The notes: a model not told the origin generated them from the letters alone. A stretch of DNA of 64,000 nt from an uncultured Thermoleophilia bacterium (GCA_938017905.1 CALIKX010000001.1:1-64000), one strand, 5' to 3'; numbered from the stretch's first letter, positions 17,114-25,854 are shown. A program made the numbers and translations.

Positions 17114-17718
17114 ATCAGGCCATCGCCCTCATCGCCGCGTACCTGCTCGGCTCGATTCCCTTCGCCCTCATCGCCGGCCGCCTGAACGGCGTGGACCTGC
17201 GCGCGGTGGGCAGCGGCAACCTGGGCGCCACCAACGTGTTCCGCACCCTCGGCCGGTCGTGGGGGATCGCCGTGATGGTGCTTGACATCGCCAAGGGCGC
17301 GGCCGCCGTGCTGCTGGCCGACTGGCTCGCGGGCGGGTCGTGGTGGCCCATCGCCGCTGGTGCGCTGGCGATCCTCGGCCATGTGTTCCCCGTGTGGACC
17401 GGCTTCCGGGGCGGCAAGGGCGTGGCCGTTGGCGCCGGTGCGCTGATCGGCCTCGTTCCCGCCGCCTCCGGGGTGCTCATCCTGCTGTGGCTCCTGCTGG
17501 TGGTCACCACCCGGTACGTCTCGGTCGCCAGCATCGTTGCCGCACTCGCCGCCGCCCCGCTCGCCTGGGCCTTCGGCGCCCCGTGGTCGTACGTGGGCTT
17601 CATCGCCGCCGCCGGGCTGTTCGTCATCTGGAAGCACCGCGAGAACATCCGCCGTCTTCTGAACGGCACCGAGAACCGCATCCACCTCGGCGGCAAGGGC
17701 GCGCCCGGCCCCACCTGA
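17110..17718 (+). CDS. plsY: Acyl-phosphate:glycerol-3-phosphate acyltransferase
   Basis: This 202-residue integral membrane enzyme makes lysophosphatidic acid, the first acylation of phospholipid synthesis. Family motifs are present: SGNLGATN near residue 38, FRGGKGVAVGAG near residue 100 and HRENIRRLLNGTENR near the C-terminus. About five transmembrane segments are seen. The GTG start overlaps the pgsA stop (GTGA). Its last three codons and stop (GPT*) lie in one arm of an 18-bp inverted repeat whose other arm encodes the identical GPT* end of the convergent folE2 gene. Confidence 0.93.
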   Translation: MNQAIALIAAYLLGSIPFALIAGRLNGVDLRAVGSGNLGATNVFRTLGRSWGIAVMVLDIAKGAAAVLLADWLAGGSWWPIAAGALAILGHVFPVWTGFRGGKGVAVGAGALIGLVPAASGVLILLWLLLVVTTRYVSVASIVAALAAAPLAWAFGAPWSYVGFIAAAGLFVIWKHRENIRRLLNGTENRIHLGGKGAPGPT

Positions 17719-17803
17719 TCCACCCCGCACTGCTGTGGTTGTCGCCGGGGGTAACACGAGGCCCGGCTCACCAGGGCCCGCGTCAGGGGTGGATCAGGTG
17801 GGG
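17709..17803. terminator. 18-bp inverted repeat containing both plsY and folE2 stop codons
   Basis: The arms at 17709-17726 and 17786-17803 are perfectly complementary over 18 bp and separated by 59 bp. The plsY stop (TGA, 17716-17718) lies in the left arm and the folE2 stop (17794-17796) in the right arm. A smaller GGCCC/GGGCC hairpin can form in the spacer. It probably ends both convergent transcripts, although no U-tract is visible. Confidence 0.6.
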
Positions 17804-18780
17804 CCGTCGAGCCATTCGGCGAGGGTGATGTGGCGCGCGGCGTGGTCCCCGCCGGCGACCTCGGCGCGCATCTCGCCCAGCAGGCCGTGGCGCTCGGCCT
17901 CGACATCGTGGGTGTGGATGGTCTCGTAGTTCTCCTGGTGCGCGGAGACGAATGAGTCGTCGGGCAGGCCCGGGAATCCGGCGATGACCCCGGCCACCAT
18001 CTCGCGCACGGAGTCCTCGACGAACCGCGGCCGCCGGTGGGCCTTGTCGACGACGTACAGCTCGTCCGGGCGCTTCAGCAGCTCGTATATCTCGGACGAC
18101 ATGCCGTCCTCGACGATGGCGATGAGGTCATGCGCGGGGACGTCCTCGTTGCCGGGTGATCCGACGATCAGGGTTCCTCGCGCGCGCTGGTTGTGCGTGG
18201 CGATGGGCACCCGGGCGACGATGCGGTCGATCTCCGACGGCGAGAAGCCGTCGTCGGCCAGGGCGGCCTCGGCCTGCTCACGCACGAGCCCCTGGGCGCA
18301 GGGGCAGGCGTTCATGCCCTGCGCGGACACGCCGACGGCGCGGCGGCTCCACCCCGGGCGTGCGCTGGCGGTGCCGATGAGGCCGTACATCTCCTGCGTG
18401 GCCACGTCGGTCACCGGCGTGCGCTTCTCCACCGGGTAGCGGGCACGGATGGTGGCCATGCCGCGCAGGGCACCCTGCCGCTCCACCACGCGCTGGGCGA
18501 TGTGCTCGGCCAGCGCCTCGATGGCCACGGCCTCGCCGATCAGCACGGCGTCGATGGCCTCGTTGACCTCCTCCTCGAAGCGCGACATGTGGACGCCCTT
18601 CTGGTCGGGGTCGAGGTCCACCACGCACTCCACGGTGGCGTCCATGTAGTGCTCGCCACCGCCAAAGGCCAGGCGGATGGCCTTGGCCGAGCGCGAAACC
18701 CCGGCGCGGGACAGCCCGATGCGGGTCGCAGGGATGGTGTCCTGCAGGTCCTCCGAGAACTCGAGGGGATGGCTCGCCAT
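17794..18780 (-). CDS. folE2: GTP cyclohydrolase FolE2 (type IB)
   Basis: This 328-residue enzyme converts GTP to dihydroneopterin triphosphate, the first step of folate synthesis. It belongs to the zinc-independent COG1469 family. The family landmark GMNACPCAQGL carries the catalytic cysteine and lies mid-protein, followed by the conserved THNQRARGTL and a C-terminal VSAHQENYETIHTHDVEAER. The ATG at 18780 follows GGAGG by 10 nt. It is the last gene after bolA and the glutaredoxin gene (5-nt gap), so it is cotranscribed with them. No canonical folE1 is seen in this window. Confidence 0.92.
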   Translation of the reverse strand: MASHPLEFSEDLQDTIPATRIGLSRAGVSRSAKAIRLAFGGGEHYMDATVECVVDLDPDQKGVHMSRFEEEVNEAIDAVLIGEAVAIEALAEHIAQRVVERQGALRGMATIRARYPVEKRTPVTDVATQEMYGLIGTASARPGWSRRAVGVSAQGMNACPCAQGLVREQAEAALADDGFSPSEIDRIVARVPIATHNQRARGTLIVGSPGNEDVPAHDLIAIVEDGMSSEIYELLKRPDELYVVDKAHRRPRFVEDSVREMVAGVIAGFPGLPDDSFVSAHQENYETIHTHDVEAERHGLLGEMRAEVAGGDHAARHITLAEWLDGPT

Positions 18781-18785
18781 CAGAA

Positions 18786-19118
18786 TCAGACCTCCAGCAT
18801 CGGCTGCAGCTCGCCGTCCTGAAACAGTTCGGTGACGATGTCGCAGCCACCGACGAGCGAGCCGTTCACGAACAGCTGCGGGATGGTGGGCCAGTCGGAC
18901 CACCCCGACAGCACCATGCGCACCCGCGGGTCCTCCAGGATGTTGCGGGCGCCGTACTCCACGCCGAGGTGGTCGAGGATCTGCACCACGCGCATGGAGA
19001 AGCCGCACGCCGGCGCGTCCGGCGTGCCCTTCATGTAAAGGAAGACGCGGTTGCCCGCGACCTCGCCCTTGATGGCCTCGAGGATTTGCTCGTCGGTCAT
19101 CGTCGTGACGTCGCTCAT
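18786..19118 (-). CDS. Monothiol CGFS glutaredoxin (Grx4 type)
   Basis: This 110-residue protein carries the monothiol signature CGFS at C38-S41 (GTPDAPACGFSMRV), plus WPTIPQLFV and GGCDIVTEL. CGFS glutaredoxins bind a [2Fe-2S] cluster together with glutathione and deliver it to target proteins, usually with BolA as partner. Two adjacent ATGs exist; the second (19118) is preferred because GGAGG then sits 4 nt away instead of 1. The stop of bolA overlaps this start. It may supply Fe-S clusters to clients such as SdhB and SdhE. CGFS proteins are uncommon in actinobacteria, most of which use mycothiol. Confidence 0.88.
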   Translation of the reverse strand: MSDVTTMTDEQILEAIKGEVAGNRVFLYMKGTPDAPACGFSMRVVQILDHLGVEYGARNILEDPRVRMVLSGWSDWPTIPQLFVNGSLVGGCDIVTELFQDGELQPMLEV

Positions 19119-19351
19119 CATGCCTCCGGGGCCCGCGTCTTCAGCGCGAGCGCGTGGATCTGGCCGTCGTCGATGCGCGCCTGGACGGCGGCGTACACGG
19201 CCTTGTGCTGGTCAATGCGGCTCATGCCCTCGAACTGCGGCGCCACGACCACCGCGGACAGGTGGTCGCCGCCGCCGTGGTCCTTCACCTCCACGGCCGA
19301 GCCGGGGAGGGCGGTTTCGATCAGTGCGCGGATCTCGTCGAGGTCGGCCAT
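19118..19351 (-). CDS. BolA family protein
   Basis: This 77-residue protein has the BolA alpha/beta fold. It begins MADLDEIRALIETALPGSAVEV, has the conserved DHGGGDHLSAVVVAPQFEG loop and the RIDQHKAVYAAV helix with His, then a C-terminal HALALKTRAPEA. BolA proteins form cluster-bridged heterodimers with CGFS glutaredoxins, and the next gene encodes one, overlapping this stop. The ATG follows a TATCCT box by 7 nt, so the operon appears to start with a leaderless bolA message. Confidence 0.88.
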   Translation of the reverse strand: MADLDEIRALIETALPGSAVEVKDHGGGDHLSAVVVAPQFEGMSRIDQHKAVYAAVQARIDDGQIHALALKTRAPEA

Positions 19352-19358
19352 GCGCCGC

Positions 19359-19364
19359 AGGATA
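19359..19364 (-). promoter_or_regulatory. Leaderless -10 box (TATCCT) of bolA-grx-folE2
   Basis: TATCCT is followed by 7 nt and the ATG at 19351. It overlaps the 18-bp gap after the end of the upstream gene at 19370. Confidence 0.6.
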
Positions 19365-19369
19365 GGCCG

Positions 19370-21376
19370 TCAGGCGCCCTGCAGCACGGAGATCAGTGCA
19401 TCGGGGTCGGAAACCGGCTCCCGGCAGGTGAATCCGCTGCAGGCGTATGCGGTCGGGGCCCCGCCGCGCATCGGGCGGTCCGCGAGCAGCGGGGCGGCCG
19501 CGTGCGCGCGCAGATCATCCGGCGCGCCTGCGGCGATCACCGCGTATGGGCCGGCGTGCAGCCGCGCGGCCTGCACCAGGGCGATGGTGCGCGGATCGTC
19601 CGGGTGGCCTGCCACGGCCACCTCGACGGGCCGGGTCGCCAGCAGGTCGGCCGTGGCCAGGGCCCGTGCGAACGCCTGCGGCCAGCGCCCGGCCTGCTCC
19701 GCCACCACCCCCACGGCTCCCTCCGCCGCGCGCCGGTACCGGTCATCGCCCGTCAGCAGGTGCAGCCGCGCCAGCACCCATGCGGCCTGGGAGTTGCCGG
19801 AGGGCGACGGGTGATCCTCGAGGTCGCGGGGGCGCGCCAGCAGCGCCGGTGCGTCCGAGCCCGCCATGAAGAACCCGTCGCCCGTACCCTCGGCGAACAG
19901 CTCCAGCATGGCCTCCGCCAACTCCCGGGCGTGCGTGAGCCACGCCGGGTCGAAGTCCGCGGCGTACAGCGCCAGCAGCCCGTCGGCCAGGTCGGCGTGG
20001 TCATCCAGGGTGCCGAGATGGCGGGCGCGGCCCGCCGCATGCACCCGCATGAGCCGGCCGTCCACCACCATGCGGTCAAGCACGAAGCGCGCCGCCTGCC
20101 GCGCGGCGTCCACCCACGCCGGGCGCTCCATCGACACGCCGGCCTCCGCGAGCGCCCCGATGGCGAGGCCGTTCCATGATGCGATCACCTTGTCGTCCCG
20201 GGCAGGCGCCGGCCGGGCGTCCCGGGCGTCGCGGAGCGCGGCGAGGGCCGTGTTCCCCACGGGCACCCCGGGGTCCACCACGCGCAGGATCGTGCGCCCA
20301 TCGAAGTTCCCGCCGTCGGTCACCCCGAACCGCGCGATGACCGCCTCGGCATCCGCGGGGTCCAGCACCGCGCGGATCTCCCCGGGGGTCCACGTGAAGA
20401 AGGCGCCCTCGCCGCCGGGCGAGTCGGCGTCCTGCGCGGCCGCGAACGCGCCCCCCTCCACGCGCATGTCGCGCAGCAGGTACCCGGCGACCCGCTCGGC
20501 GACCGCTCCGTGGCGCGTGTCGCCCGTCAGCCGCTCCGCCAGGGCGTAGTCGCGCAGCAGCAGGGCGTTGTCGTACAGCATCTTCTCGAAGTGCGGCACG
20601 AGCCAGATGTCGTCCACTGCGTAGCGGTGGAACCCGCCACCCACCTGGTCGAACACCCCGCCCGCCGCCATGGCGTCAAGGGTCCCGATGGCCATCGCGA
20701 GGGCATCCCCGGGCTGCCCCGCCCAGTGGCGGCGGAGCAGGAGGTCGATCACCACCGAGGGCGGGAACTTGGGGGCCCCGCCGAACCCCCCGTGGGCGTC
20801 GTCGTACAGGCTGCGCAGGCCGCCGACAGCCGCGCCCACCGCATCGCGGCCGGGTGGTGGTGCCACGGTCACGGCGGACTCACCCCGCAGGCCGGTCGCC
20901 AGCAGTTCCGCCTGCCGCATCACCTGGTCGCGCCGCTCGCGCCACGCCTCCGCCACCCCCTGCAGCACCTGGGTGAACGACGGCATGCCGGCACGCGGCT
21001 GCGGCGGGAAGTAGGTGCCCGCGTGGAACGGCTCGCCGCCCGGCGTGAGGAACACCGTCATGGGCCAGCCCCCGTGGCCCGTCATTGCCAACGTGGCCTG
21101 CATGTACAGGGCGTCCACGTCGGGCAGCTCCTCGCGGTCCACCTTGACGCAGGTGAACAGCGCGTTCATGAGGTCGGCCGTCGCCGGGTCCTCGAACGAT
21201 TCATGGGCCATCACGTGGCACCAGTGGCATGAGGAGTACCCCACCGAGAGCAGCACGGGCACGTCCCGGGACCGGGCATTGGCGAGGGCGTCCGGCCCCC
21301 AGGGCCACCAGTCCACGGGGTTGTCCGCGTGCTGGCGCAGGTACAGCGAGGCCTCGGTGGCAAGCCGGTTGGGCAC
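19370..21376 (-). CDS. Thioredoxin-domain (SSP411/YyaL, DUF255) protein
   Basis: This 668-residue protein has an N-terminal thioredoxin-like DUF255 domain and a C-terminal six-hairpin glycosidase-like (alpha/alpha)-barrel. The N-terminus [19 protein letters not shown] and the redox motif [15 protein letters not shown] (C50, C53) are diagnostic. The conserved [13 protein letters not shown] follows. Function is unknown in bacteria; the mammalian homologue SPATA20 is testis-enriched. The GTG at 21376 is chosen because it gives the conserved family N-terminus. No clear -10 box or Shine-Dalgarno precedes it. The gene is divergent from a J-domain protein with an 82-bp gap. Confidence 0.88.
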   Translation of the reverse strand: MPNRLATEASLYLRQHADNPVDWWPWGPDALANARSRDVPVLLSVGYSSCHWCHVMAHESFEDPATADLMNALFTCVKVDREELPDVDALYMQATLAMTGHGGWPMTVFLTPGGEPFHAGTYFPPQPRAGMPSFTQVLQGVAEAWRERRDQVMRQAELLATGLRGESAVTVAPPPGRDAVGAAVGGLRSLYDDAHGGFGGAPKFPPSVVIDLLLRRHWAGQPGDALAMAIGTLDAMAAGGVFDQVGGGFHRYAVDDIWLVPHFEKMLYDNALLLRDYALAERLTGDTRHGAVAERVAGYLLRDMRVEGGAFAAAQDADSPGGEGAFFTWTPGEIRAVLDPADAEAVIARFGVTDGGNFDGRTILRVVDPGVPVGNTALAALRDARDARPAPARDDKVIASWNGLAIGALAEAGVSMERPAWVDAARQAARFVLDRMVVDGRLMRVHAAGRARHLGTLDDHADLADGLLALYAADFDPAWLTHARELAEAMLELFAEGTGDGFFMAGSDAPALLARPRDLEDHPSPSGNSQAAWVLARLHLLTGDDRYRRAAEGAVGVVAEQAGRWPQAFARALATADLLATRPVEVAVAGHPDDPRTIALVQAARLHAGPYAVIAAGAPDDLRAHAAAPLLADRPMRGGAPTAYACSGFTCREPVSDPDALISVLQGA

Positions 21377-21445
21377 GGGGGCGATGGTCGCATCAGGGCG
21401 CGCCGGGCGCCCGCGGTGCGGCGCGTTTCCGCAGGGGTCCTGCAC

Positions 21446-21451
21446 TACCGT
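21446..21451 (+). promoter_or_regulatory. Leaderless -10 box (TACCGT)
   Basis: TACCGT is followed by 7 nt and the GTG at 21459. Confidence 0.55.
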
Positions 21452-21458
21452 TCGGTGG

Positions 21459-22529
21459 GTGAACGACGCATTCGCACACGCGGGCGGCACGCTCCCGCGG
21501 CGCGGCGAGTCGGCCCGCTGGCGCCAGGTGGCCCTGCTCGGCATCGCCGCAGCGGCGGGCGATCGCCACGCCCGGCCGCCCTTGGCGTCGGTGCTGCTGT
21601 CCCTCGACCACCCGGTGGAGGCCGGCCGCGTGCTGTCGGCCGCACCGGACGACGACCCGTGGACGCGCTGGTGGTCGGTGCTCGCCGTGGGCCAGGGCCC
21701 GGGCGCCGAGGGCCTCGATGATGCCCTGGCGGCGGCTCGCGGCGTGGCCTCCGACGGCCCGGATGGCCGTGAGGTGGCGCGTCGGCTCGACGACCTCGCG
21801 GGCGAGCTCGCGGCCCTGCGCGGCGCACCCGCGCCCAACGCCCGGTTCGCCCTCCTGGGTCATCGCGCGCAGCCCGACCGGCGCGTCCTGCTCGCGGGGC
21901 GCTCGTCGGCGGCGTTCATCGCCGATCCCTCGTGGGATGCCCTGTCGCTCGTGCGCCTGGGACCCTCCGATGGCCCGGTCATGGCGAATTCCGCGCATCA
22001 CCGGATCGACGAGGTCATCGGCCTCGTCCGCCAGGGTCAGTGGGGGCAGGGGCGCTCCCCGGCGGCCGATGATCCGTCACCCGCGGACCCCACGGTGATG
22101 CTGGAGGCACTCAGGGCCGACGCCGGTGGGCGGGACCGTGCCCTGGCGTCACTCGCGGACGAGGTCCGCGAGGAGCGCGCCCGCCTGGCCGAGCGCCAGG
22201 AGGCCCTCGATGACGAGTGGGGTGACATCCAGGCCGAGAAGGCGCGCCTGCGGACCCTGGCCCACGGCCTGCTGGACCGCCAGCGGGCCGGCGGGGTCAC
22301 GGCGCCGTCGAGCGCCGCGGAGGCGGCGGAGCTGCTCGGCCTCGGTCCGCGGCCATCCCCTCCCGAGGTGGAGCGGGCGTGGCGGCGCGAGGTGGCGTGC
22401 TGCCACCCGGATCGCGTCGCGGACCTGCATCCCGAGCTCCAGCAGCGGGCATCCGACATGACCGTCGCCCTCAACCAGGCGCGCGACATCCTGCTCGGAC
22501 GGACCGCTGCGCCCCGTACCCGCCGCTGA
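21459..22529 (+). CDS. C-terminal J-domain protein
   Basis: In this 356-residue protein the only recognisable domain is a C-terminal J-domain-like segment (about residues 288-350) with the HPD tripeptide at 316-318 ([11 protein letters not shown]). HPD is the signature by which J-proteins stimulate DnaK. Residues about 215-270 form an Arg/Glu-rich coiled coil ([17 protein letters not shown]). The N-terminal half is Ala-rich, possibly TPR-like, and not recognised. It lacks the zinc and C-terminal substrate domains of DnaJ, so it would be a type III J-protein with a special client. The GTG follows a TACCGT box by 7 nt. It is divergent from the SSP411-like gene. Confidence 0.65.
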   Translation: MNDAFAHAGGTLPRRGESARWRQVALLGIAAAAGDRHARPPLASVLLSLDHPVEAGRVLSAAPDDDPWTRWWSVLAVGQGPGAEGLDDALAAARGVASDGPDGREVARRLDDLAGELAALRGAPAPNARFALLGHRAQPDRRVLLAGRSSAAFIADPSWDALSLVRLGPSDGPVMANSAHHRIDEVIGLVRQGQWGQGRSPAADDPSPADPTVMLEALRADAGGRDRALASLADEVREERARLAERQEALDDEWGDIQAEKARLRTLAHGLLDRQRAGGVTAPSSAAEAAELLGLGPRPSPPEVERAWRREVACCHPDRVADLHPELQQRASDMTVALNQARDILLGRTAAPRTRR

Positions 22530-22555
22530 GGTCCGCACCCCACCACCACGCGGGG

Positions 22556-22804
22556 TCAGTCCCAGTCATCCTCCACGGCCAGCCGCGCGTACTCGCGCCA
22601 CTCGTCCAGGACCACGCGCACATCCCGGGGTCGGACGTGGGGATACAGGCGCGTGATGAGGTCCACGGCCATGCCGTCGGCGTTCCTCACCGGCGGGTCC
22701 TGCAGTTCATTGAGCACTGTCCACACGGTGTCCTCGGCCAGGGCCGGTCGCTCGCCGAGGATGAATGCTGCCGCCTCGCCCAGGTCGAGGGGGTCGTCGT
22801 CCAT
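22556..22804 (-). CDS. Small acidic hypothetical protein, 82 aa
   Basis: The protein begins [20 protein letters not shown] and is largely helical, with a central LITRLYPHVRPRDVRVVLDEW. It is not recognised. The ATG shares one base with the stop of the acyl-CoA ligase (TGATG), so it is coupled to that gene. Its high acidity and coupling would suit a small partner or regulator of the ligase, but nothing in the sequence proves this. It converges on the J-domain gene with a 26-bp gap. Confidence 0.6.
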   Translation of the reverse strand: MDDDPLDLGEAAAFILGERPALAEDTVWTVLNELQDPPVRNADGMAVDLITRLYPHVRPRDVRVVLDEWREYARLAVEDDWD

Positions 22805-24435
22805 CACGCGCTGATCTTCGGACCGCTCGTCACGCGGTCGTACACCGTGTCGTCCAGGGGCAGGTCGCGCAATTCCACCTTGCGCACCCGCTCGGTGGGC
22901 GTCTTCGGCAGGTGCTCCATGAAGCGCACGTACCGTGGCACCGCGAAGTACGGCATCTTGTCGCTGCAGTAGGTGAGCAGTTCGTGCGGGTCGGGCATGC
23001 CCTCGCGCGGCACCACGCAGATGAGGATCTCCTGTTCCGAGCCGGCCCCCTCGCCGGCGGCCACGCCCACCGCCGCGGCCTCCAGCACCCCGGGGTGGGA
23101 GGCCACGATGCGCTCGACCTCCATGGACGAGACGTTCTCGCCGCGCCGCCTGATGTAGTCCTTCACGCGGTCCTTGAAGTACAGGTAGCCGTCCTCGTCC
23201 ATCACGCCCAGGTCGCCGGTGTGGAGCTTCAGGTTCTTGAAGTCCTCGGCGGTCTTCTCCGGCATTCCCGCGTATGCGCGCATCACGATGTTCGGCAGCT
23301 TCATGTCCACCACGATCTCGCCCGGCTCGCCCGGGGGCAGTGGCAGGTCGGTGCCCGGCTGCACCACGCTCACCTCGAACCCGGGGCTGGCGAGCCCGCA
23401 CGACCCGGGCTTCTCGACCCCCGGCGGCACGTAGGTGACCATGCCGGTCTCGGTAAGCCCGTAGCCCTCGTGCCAGCGGACGCCGAAGCGCTCCTTGAAC
23501 TCGTGGTAGATGTCCTTGGGCGCCGGCATCGCCATGATGCGCTCCACCGAGTGCGCGCGGTCGAACTCACCGGGCTCGGTGTTCCAGATGAAGTAGTTCA
23601 TCGCGCTGACGGTGTTCAGGATGGTCGCCCCGCACCCGGTCACCTCGCGCCAGAAGTTCGTGGACGAGTACCGGGCGGACAGCTGGATGCGCGCGCCGGC
23701 GATCATGGCCGGGTAGCAGTTGAGCACCTGCGCGTTGCTGTGGAAGAGCGGCAGGCAGGTGTAGAAGACGTCGTCCGCGGTAACGCCGCACACTTCGTTG
23801 TAGGTGCGGCCCGAGAAGTAATCGGACGCGTGCTGCTTGATGACGCCCTTGCTGCGGCCCGTCGTGCCCGAGGTGAACATGATGCGGGCGTCATCCACCC
23901 ACGTCACCTCCACGCCCGGGTCGGTGTCGGGTGCGTCGTCGAGCACGGCGAACGGTTCGAAGGGCACGGCGGGATCCGGGCCGTGCGGCGCGCCGGACGA
24001 CCACACGAACACGTGCTCGAGCACCGGCAGCTCACCTGCCACGTGGTCCAGGCGGTCCAGCAGGTCGTCCGAGATCACCAGGAACCGGGATTCGGGCAGG
24101 TTGATGACCCAGGAGAGGAAATCGCCGCGGTAGGCCAGGTTGATCGGTGATTGCACGCCACCGGCCCGGAGGATCCCGAACCACAGGGCCACCTGGTCCA
24201 CGGAGTTCGGCATGAGGGTCGAGACGCATTCGCCCTTGCGCAGCCCCCGGGCGATCAGCGCGTTCGCGATGCGGCTCGCCCGCGCGTCGATCTCCCCGTA
24301 TGTCACCCAGGCGCCGTCGCCGAACCGGATGTACGGCCGGTCGGGGTGCGCCTCGGCGCGCGCGCGGAGGATGCGGGGGAGGACCCACCCCGTCGTGTCC
24401 TCCCGCGTGTACCAGTCACTCCATTCGGAAGCCAT
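22804..24435 (-). CDS. AMP-forming acyl-CoA ligase (CaiC-like)
   Basis: This 543-residue ANL-superfamily enzyme activates a carboxylate with ATP and forms its CoA thioester. It has the P-loop [18 protein letters not shown], the [12 protein letters not shown] motif, and the hinge region [19 protein letters not shown] with [11 protein letters not shown]. The pattern is closest to crotonobetaine/carnitine-type ligases; the real substrate is unknown. The A10 region reads [15 protein letters not shown], so the usual catalytic Gly-Lys is Glu-Arg and the next lysine is three residues later. Activity or register there deserves attention. The ATG follows a TAGCCT box by 6 nt. Confidence 0.85.
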   Translation of the reverse strand: MASEWSDWYTREDTTGWVLPRILRARAEAHPDRPYIRFGDGAWVTYGEIDARASRIANALIARGLRKGECVSTLMPNSVDQVALWFGILRAGGVQSPINLAYRGDFLSWVINLPESRFLVISDDLLDRLDHVAGELPVLEHVFVWSSGAPHGPDPAVPFEPFAVLDDAPDTDPGVEVTWVDDARIMFTSGTTGRSKGVIKQHASDYFSGRTYNEVCGVTADDVFYTCLPLFHSNAQVLNCYPAMIAGARIQLSARYSSTNFWREVTGCGATILNTVSAMNYFIWNTEPGEFDRAHSVERIMAMPAPKDIYHEFKERFGVRWHEGYGLTETGMVTYVPPGVEKPGSCGLASPGFEVSVVQPGTDLPLPPGEPGEIVVDMKLPNIVMRAYAGMPEKTAEDFKNLKLHTGDLGVMDEDGYLYFKDRVKDYIRRRGENVSSMEVERIVASHPGVLEAAAVGVAAGEGAGSEQEILICVVPREGMPDPHELLTYCSDKMPYFAVPRYVRFMEHLPKTPTERVRKVELRDLPLDDTVYDRVTSGPKISA

Positions 24436-24441
24436 GCGGGC

Positions 24442-24447
24442 AGGCTA
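24442..24447 (-). promoter_or_regulatory. Leaderless -10 box (TAGCCT) of the acyl-CoA ligase
   Basis: TAGCCT is followed by 6 nt and the ATG at 24435. Confidence 0.55.
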
Positions 24448-24470
24448 CCGGGGCGGCCAAATCACTGTGG

Positions 24471-24476
24471 TACCTT
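24471..24476 (+). promoter_or_regulatory. Extended -10 promoter of rpmG
   Basis: TACCTT is preceded by TGG (extended -10, TGnTACCTT). The transcript would have a ~25-nt leader with a CCGGAGG site before the GTG of rpmG. No -35 consensus is visible. Confidence 0.5.
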
Positions 24477-24507
24477 CCCGGACCCGCCAACGACCGGAGG
24501 CTTCCCC

Positions 24508-24672
24508 GTGGGCAAGACCGGCCAGCGCATCGCCGTGACCCTGGCATGCCAGGACTGCAAGAGGCGCAACTACCAGTCGAACAAGAGCAAGCGCAACACG
24601 CCTGACCGCGTGTCGCTCTCGAAGTACTGCCGCTGGTGCGGCCGGCACACGGAGCACCGCGAGACGCGGTAG
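24508..24672 (+). CDS. rpmG: 50S ribosomal protein L33 (zinc type)
   Basis: This 54-residue protein has two CxxC pairs, CQDCKRRNY and [10 protein letters not shown], so it is the zinc-binding (C+) form. The family core ([21 protein letters not shown]) is intact. The GTG at 24508 is preceded by GGAGG with a 7-nt spacer. It sits upstream of tRNA-Trp and secE, an order common in actinobacteria. Confidence 0.93.
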   Translation: MGKTGQRIAVTLACQDCKRRNYQSNKSKRNTPDRVSLSKYCRWCGRHTEHRETR

Positions 24673-24706
24673 GGAGGTCCCGCCGGCTCGCCGGCGCGGG
24701 GAACAC

Positions 24707-24779
24707 AGGGTCGTAGCTCAATTGGTAGAGCACCGGTCTCCAAAACCGGGGGTTGGGGGTTCGAGTCCCTCCGGCCCTG
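24707..24779 (+). tRNA. tRNA-Trp (anticodon CCA)
   Basis: The 73-nt cloverleaf has an acceptor stem AGGGTCG pairing with CGGCCCT (one G-U) and a D-arm with GCTC/GAGC. The anticodon stem CCGGT/ACCGG closes a CTCCAAA loop, so the anticodon CCA is at 24740-24742. The T-arm contains GGTTCGAGTCC. The 3' CCA is not encoded. It lies between rpmG and secE and is probably cotranscribed with them. Confidence 0.97.
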
Positions 24780-24818
24780 TCCAGCAGAACGCGACAGACT
24801 GAGAAGGCCGCCAGCCAG

Positions 24819-25196
24819 ATGGCACGCATCCGCCCGTCAAAGGGCCAGAGCTCGGGCGAACCGGGCCCCGACGAATCCGGCCCCGGCGGGGCCGAGCCGC
24901 CGCCCGTGCCCGGCCGGCGGAAGAAGAAGTCGTCGGGCGGCCAGCCCAAGGCGCAGCCCCGTCCGCGCCAGCAGGCGAAGAACGAGAAGGCCGGCACGGT
25001 CACGAAGTCCGTCCAGGAGGGGCGCAGCCGCCGCTACCTGGGCGAGGTGACGACCGAGTTGAAGAAGGTCACCTGGCCGAACCGGGCACAGCTCTTCCAG
25101 GCCACCGCCGTCGTGCTGATATTCGTCGCCGTGGTGGCGATCTACCTCGGGCTCGTCGACGCTCTCATGAGCACCCTCGTCGACGCCATTTTCTAG
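24819..25196 (+). CDS. secE: Preprotein translocase subunit SecE
   Basis: This 125-residue protein has a long charged, low-complexity N-terminal extension (residues 1-70, rich in Gly, Pro, Lys and Arg). The canonical core follows: RYLGEVTTELKKVTWPNR and one transmembrane helix (AVVLIFVAVVAIYLGLVDAL). It clamps SecY in the Sec channel. The ATG at 24819 is chosen as the first in-frame ATG past the tRNA; the ribosome binding site is weak (GAGAAGG 11 nt away). The stop overlaps the Shine-Dalgarno of nusG. Confidence 0.93.
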   Translation: MARIRPSKGQSSGEPGPDESGPGGAEPPPVPGRRKKKSSGGQPKAQPRPRQQAKNEKAGTVTKSVQEGRSRRYLGEVTTELKKVTWPNRAQLFQATAVVLIFVAVVAIYLGLVDALMSTLVDAIF

Positions 25197-25205
25197 GAGA
25201 AGTAT

Positions 25206-25748
25206 TTGCTGCGCTGGTACGTCATCAACACCTACTCGGGTCACGAGAACAAGGTGCGGGCCAACATCCTCCGCCGCGTGGAGACCCAGCACCGCAAGCG
25301 GTCGATCCGCGAGGTCGTCGTGCCCACCGAGCAGGTGGTCGAGACCAACAAGGACGGGCAGAAGGTGCAGACCGAGCGCCGCACGCTGCCCGGCTACGTG
25401 CTGGTCAACATGGACATGGGCGATGACGACGCCTGGTCGCTCATCAAGGACACCCCGGGCGTCACCGGGTTCGTGGGGGCCACCAAGAACGACGACCACC
25501 GCCCGCCGCCCCTGACGCGGTCGGAGGTCGACCGCCTGCTGCACACGCAGACCGAGAGCCGCCCGAAGGTGCGCGCCGAGTTCACGGTGGGCGAGAGCAT
25601 CAAGGTCATCTCGGGCCCGCTGTCGGACTTCACCGGCGAGATTGCCGAGATCAACGCCGAGCAGGGTCGCGTGAAGGTGCTCGTGTCCATCTTCGGCCGC
25701 GAGACGCCCGCCGAGTTGTCGTTCGATCAGGTGAAGAAACTCACGTAG
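25206..25748 (+). CDS. nusG: Transcription termination/antitermination protein NusG
   Basis: This 180-residue protein has the NGN domain (LRWYVINTYSGHENKV) that binds the RNA polymerase clamp and a C-terminal KOW domain (VGESIKVISGPLSDFTGEI). It couples transcription to Rho or the ribosome. The TTG at 25206 is the only sensible start: AGGAGAAG precedes it by about 4-5 nt and upstream sequence is in secE. It lacks the long acidic N-terminal extension typical of Streptomyces and Mycobacterium NusG. Confidence 0.95.
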   Translation: MLRWYVINTYSGHENKVRANILRRVETQHRKRSIREVVVPTEQVVETNKDGQKVQTERRTLPGYVLVNMDMGDDDAWSLIKDTPGVTGFVGATKNDDHRPPPLTRSEVDRLLHTQTESRPKVRAEFTVGESIKVISGPLSDFTGEIAEINAEQGRVKVLVSIFGRETPAELSFDQVKKLT

Positions 25749-25804
25749 GTACCGGCGCGCGCACCCGGCCGGAGCTACCCGCTGGCCATTCGCGCGCACA
25801 GATG

Positions 25805-25810
25805 TATGAT
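25805..25810 (+). promoter_or_regulatory. Candidate -10 box of rplKA
   Basis: TATGAT lies 44 nt before rplK in the 106-bp gap after nusG. It would give a ~38-nt leader containing a GGGCCG/CGGCCC hairpin (about 25813-25831) and a GGAAGG site. Confidence 0.5.
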
Positions 25811-25854
25811 CCCGGGCCGCTCGAGACGGCCCCAGTCCGGAAGGTCACGCCCGC

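Noticed and set aside
24780-24783. Encoded CCA end of the tRNA-Trp
   Set aside because: TCCA follows the discriminator base, but one base too far to be the encoded CCA.
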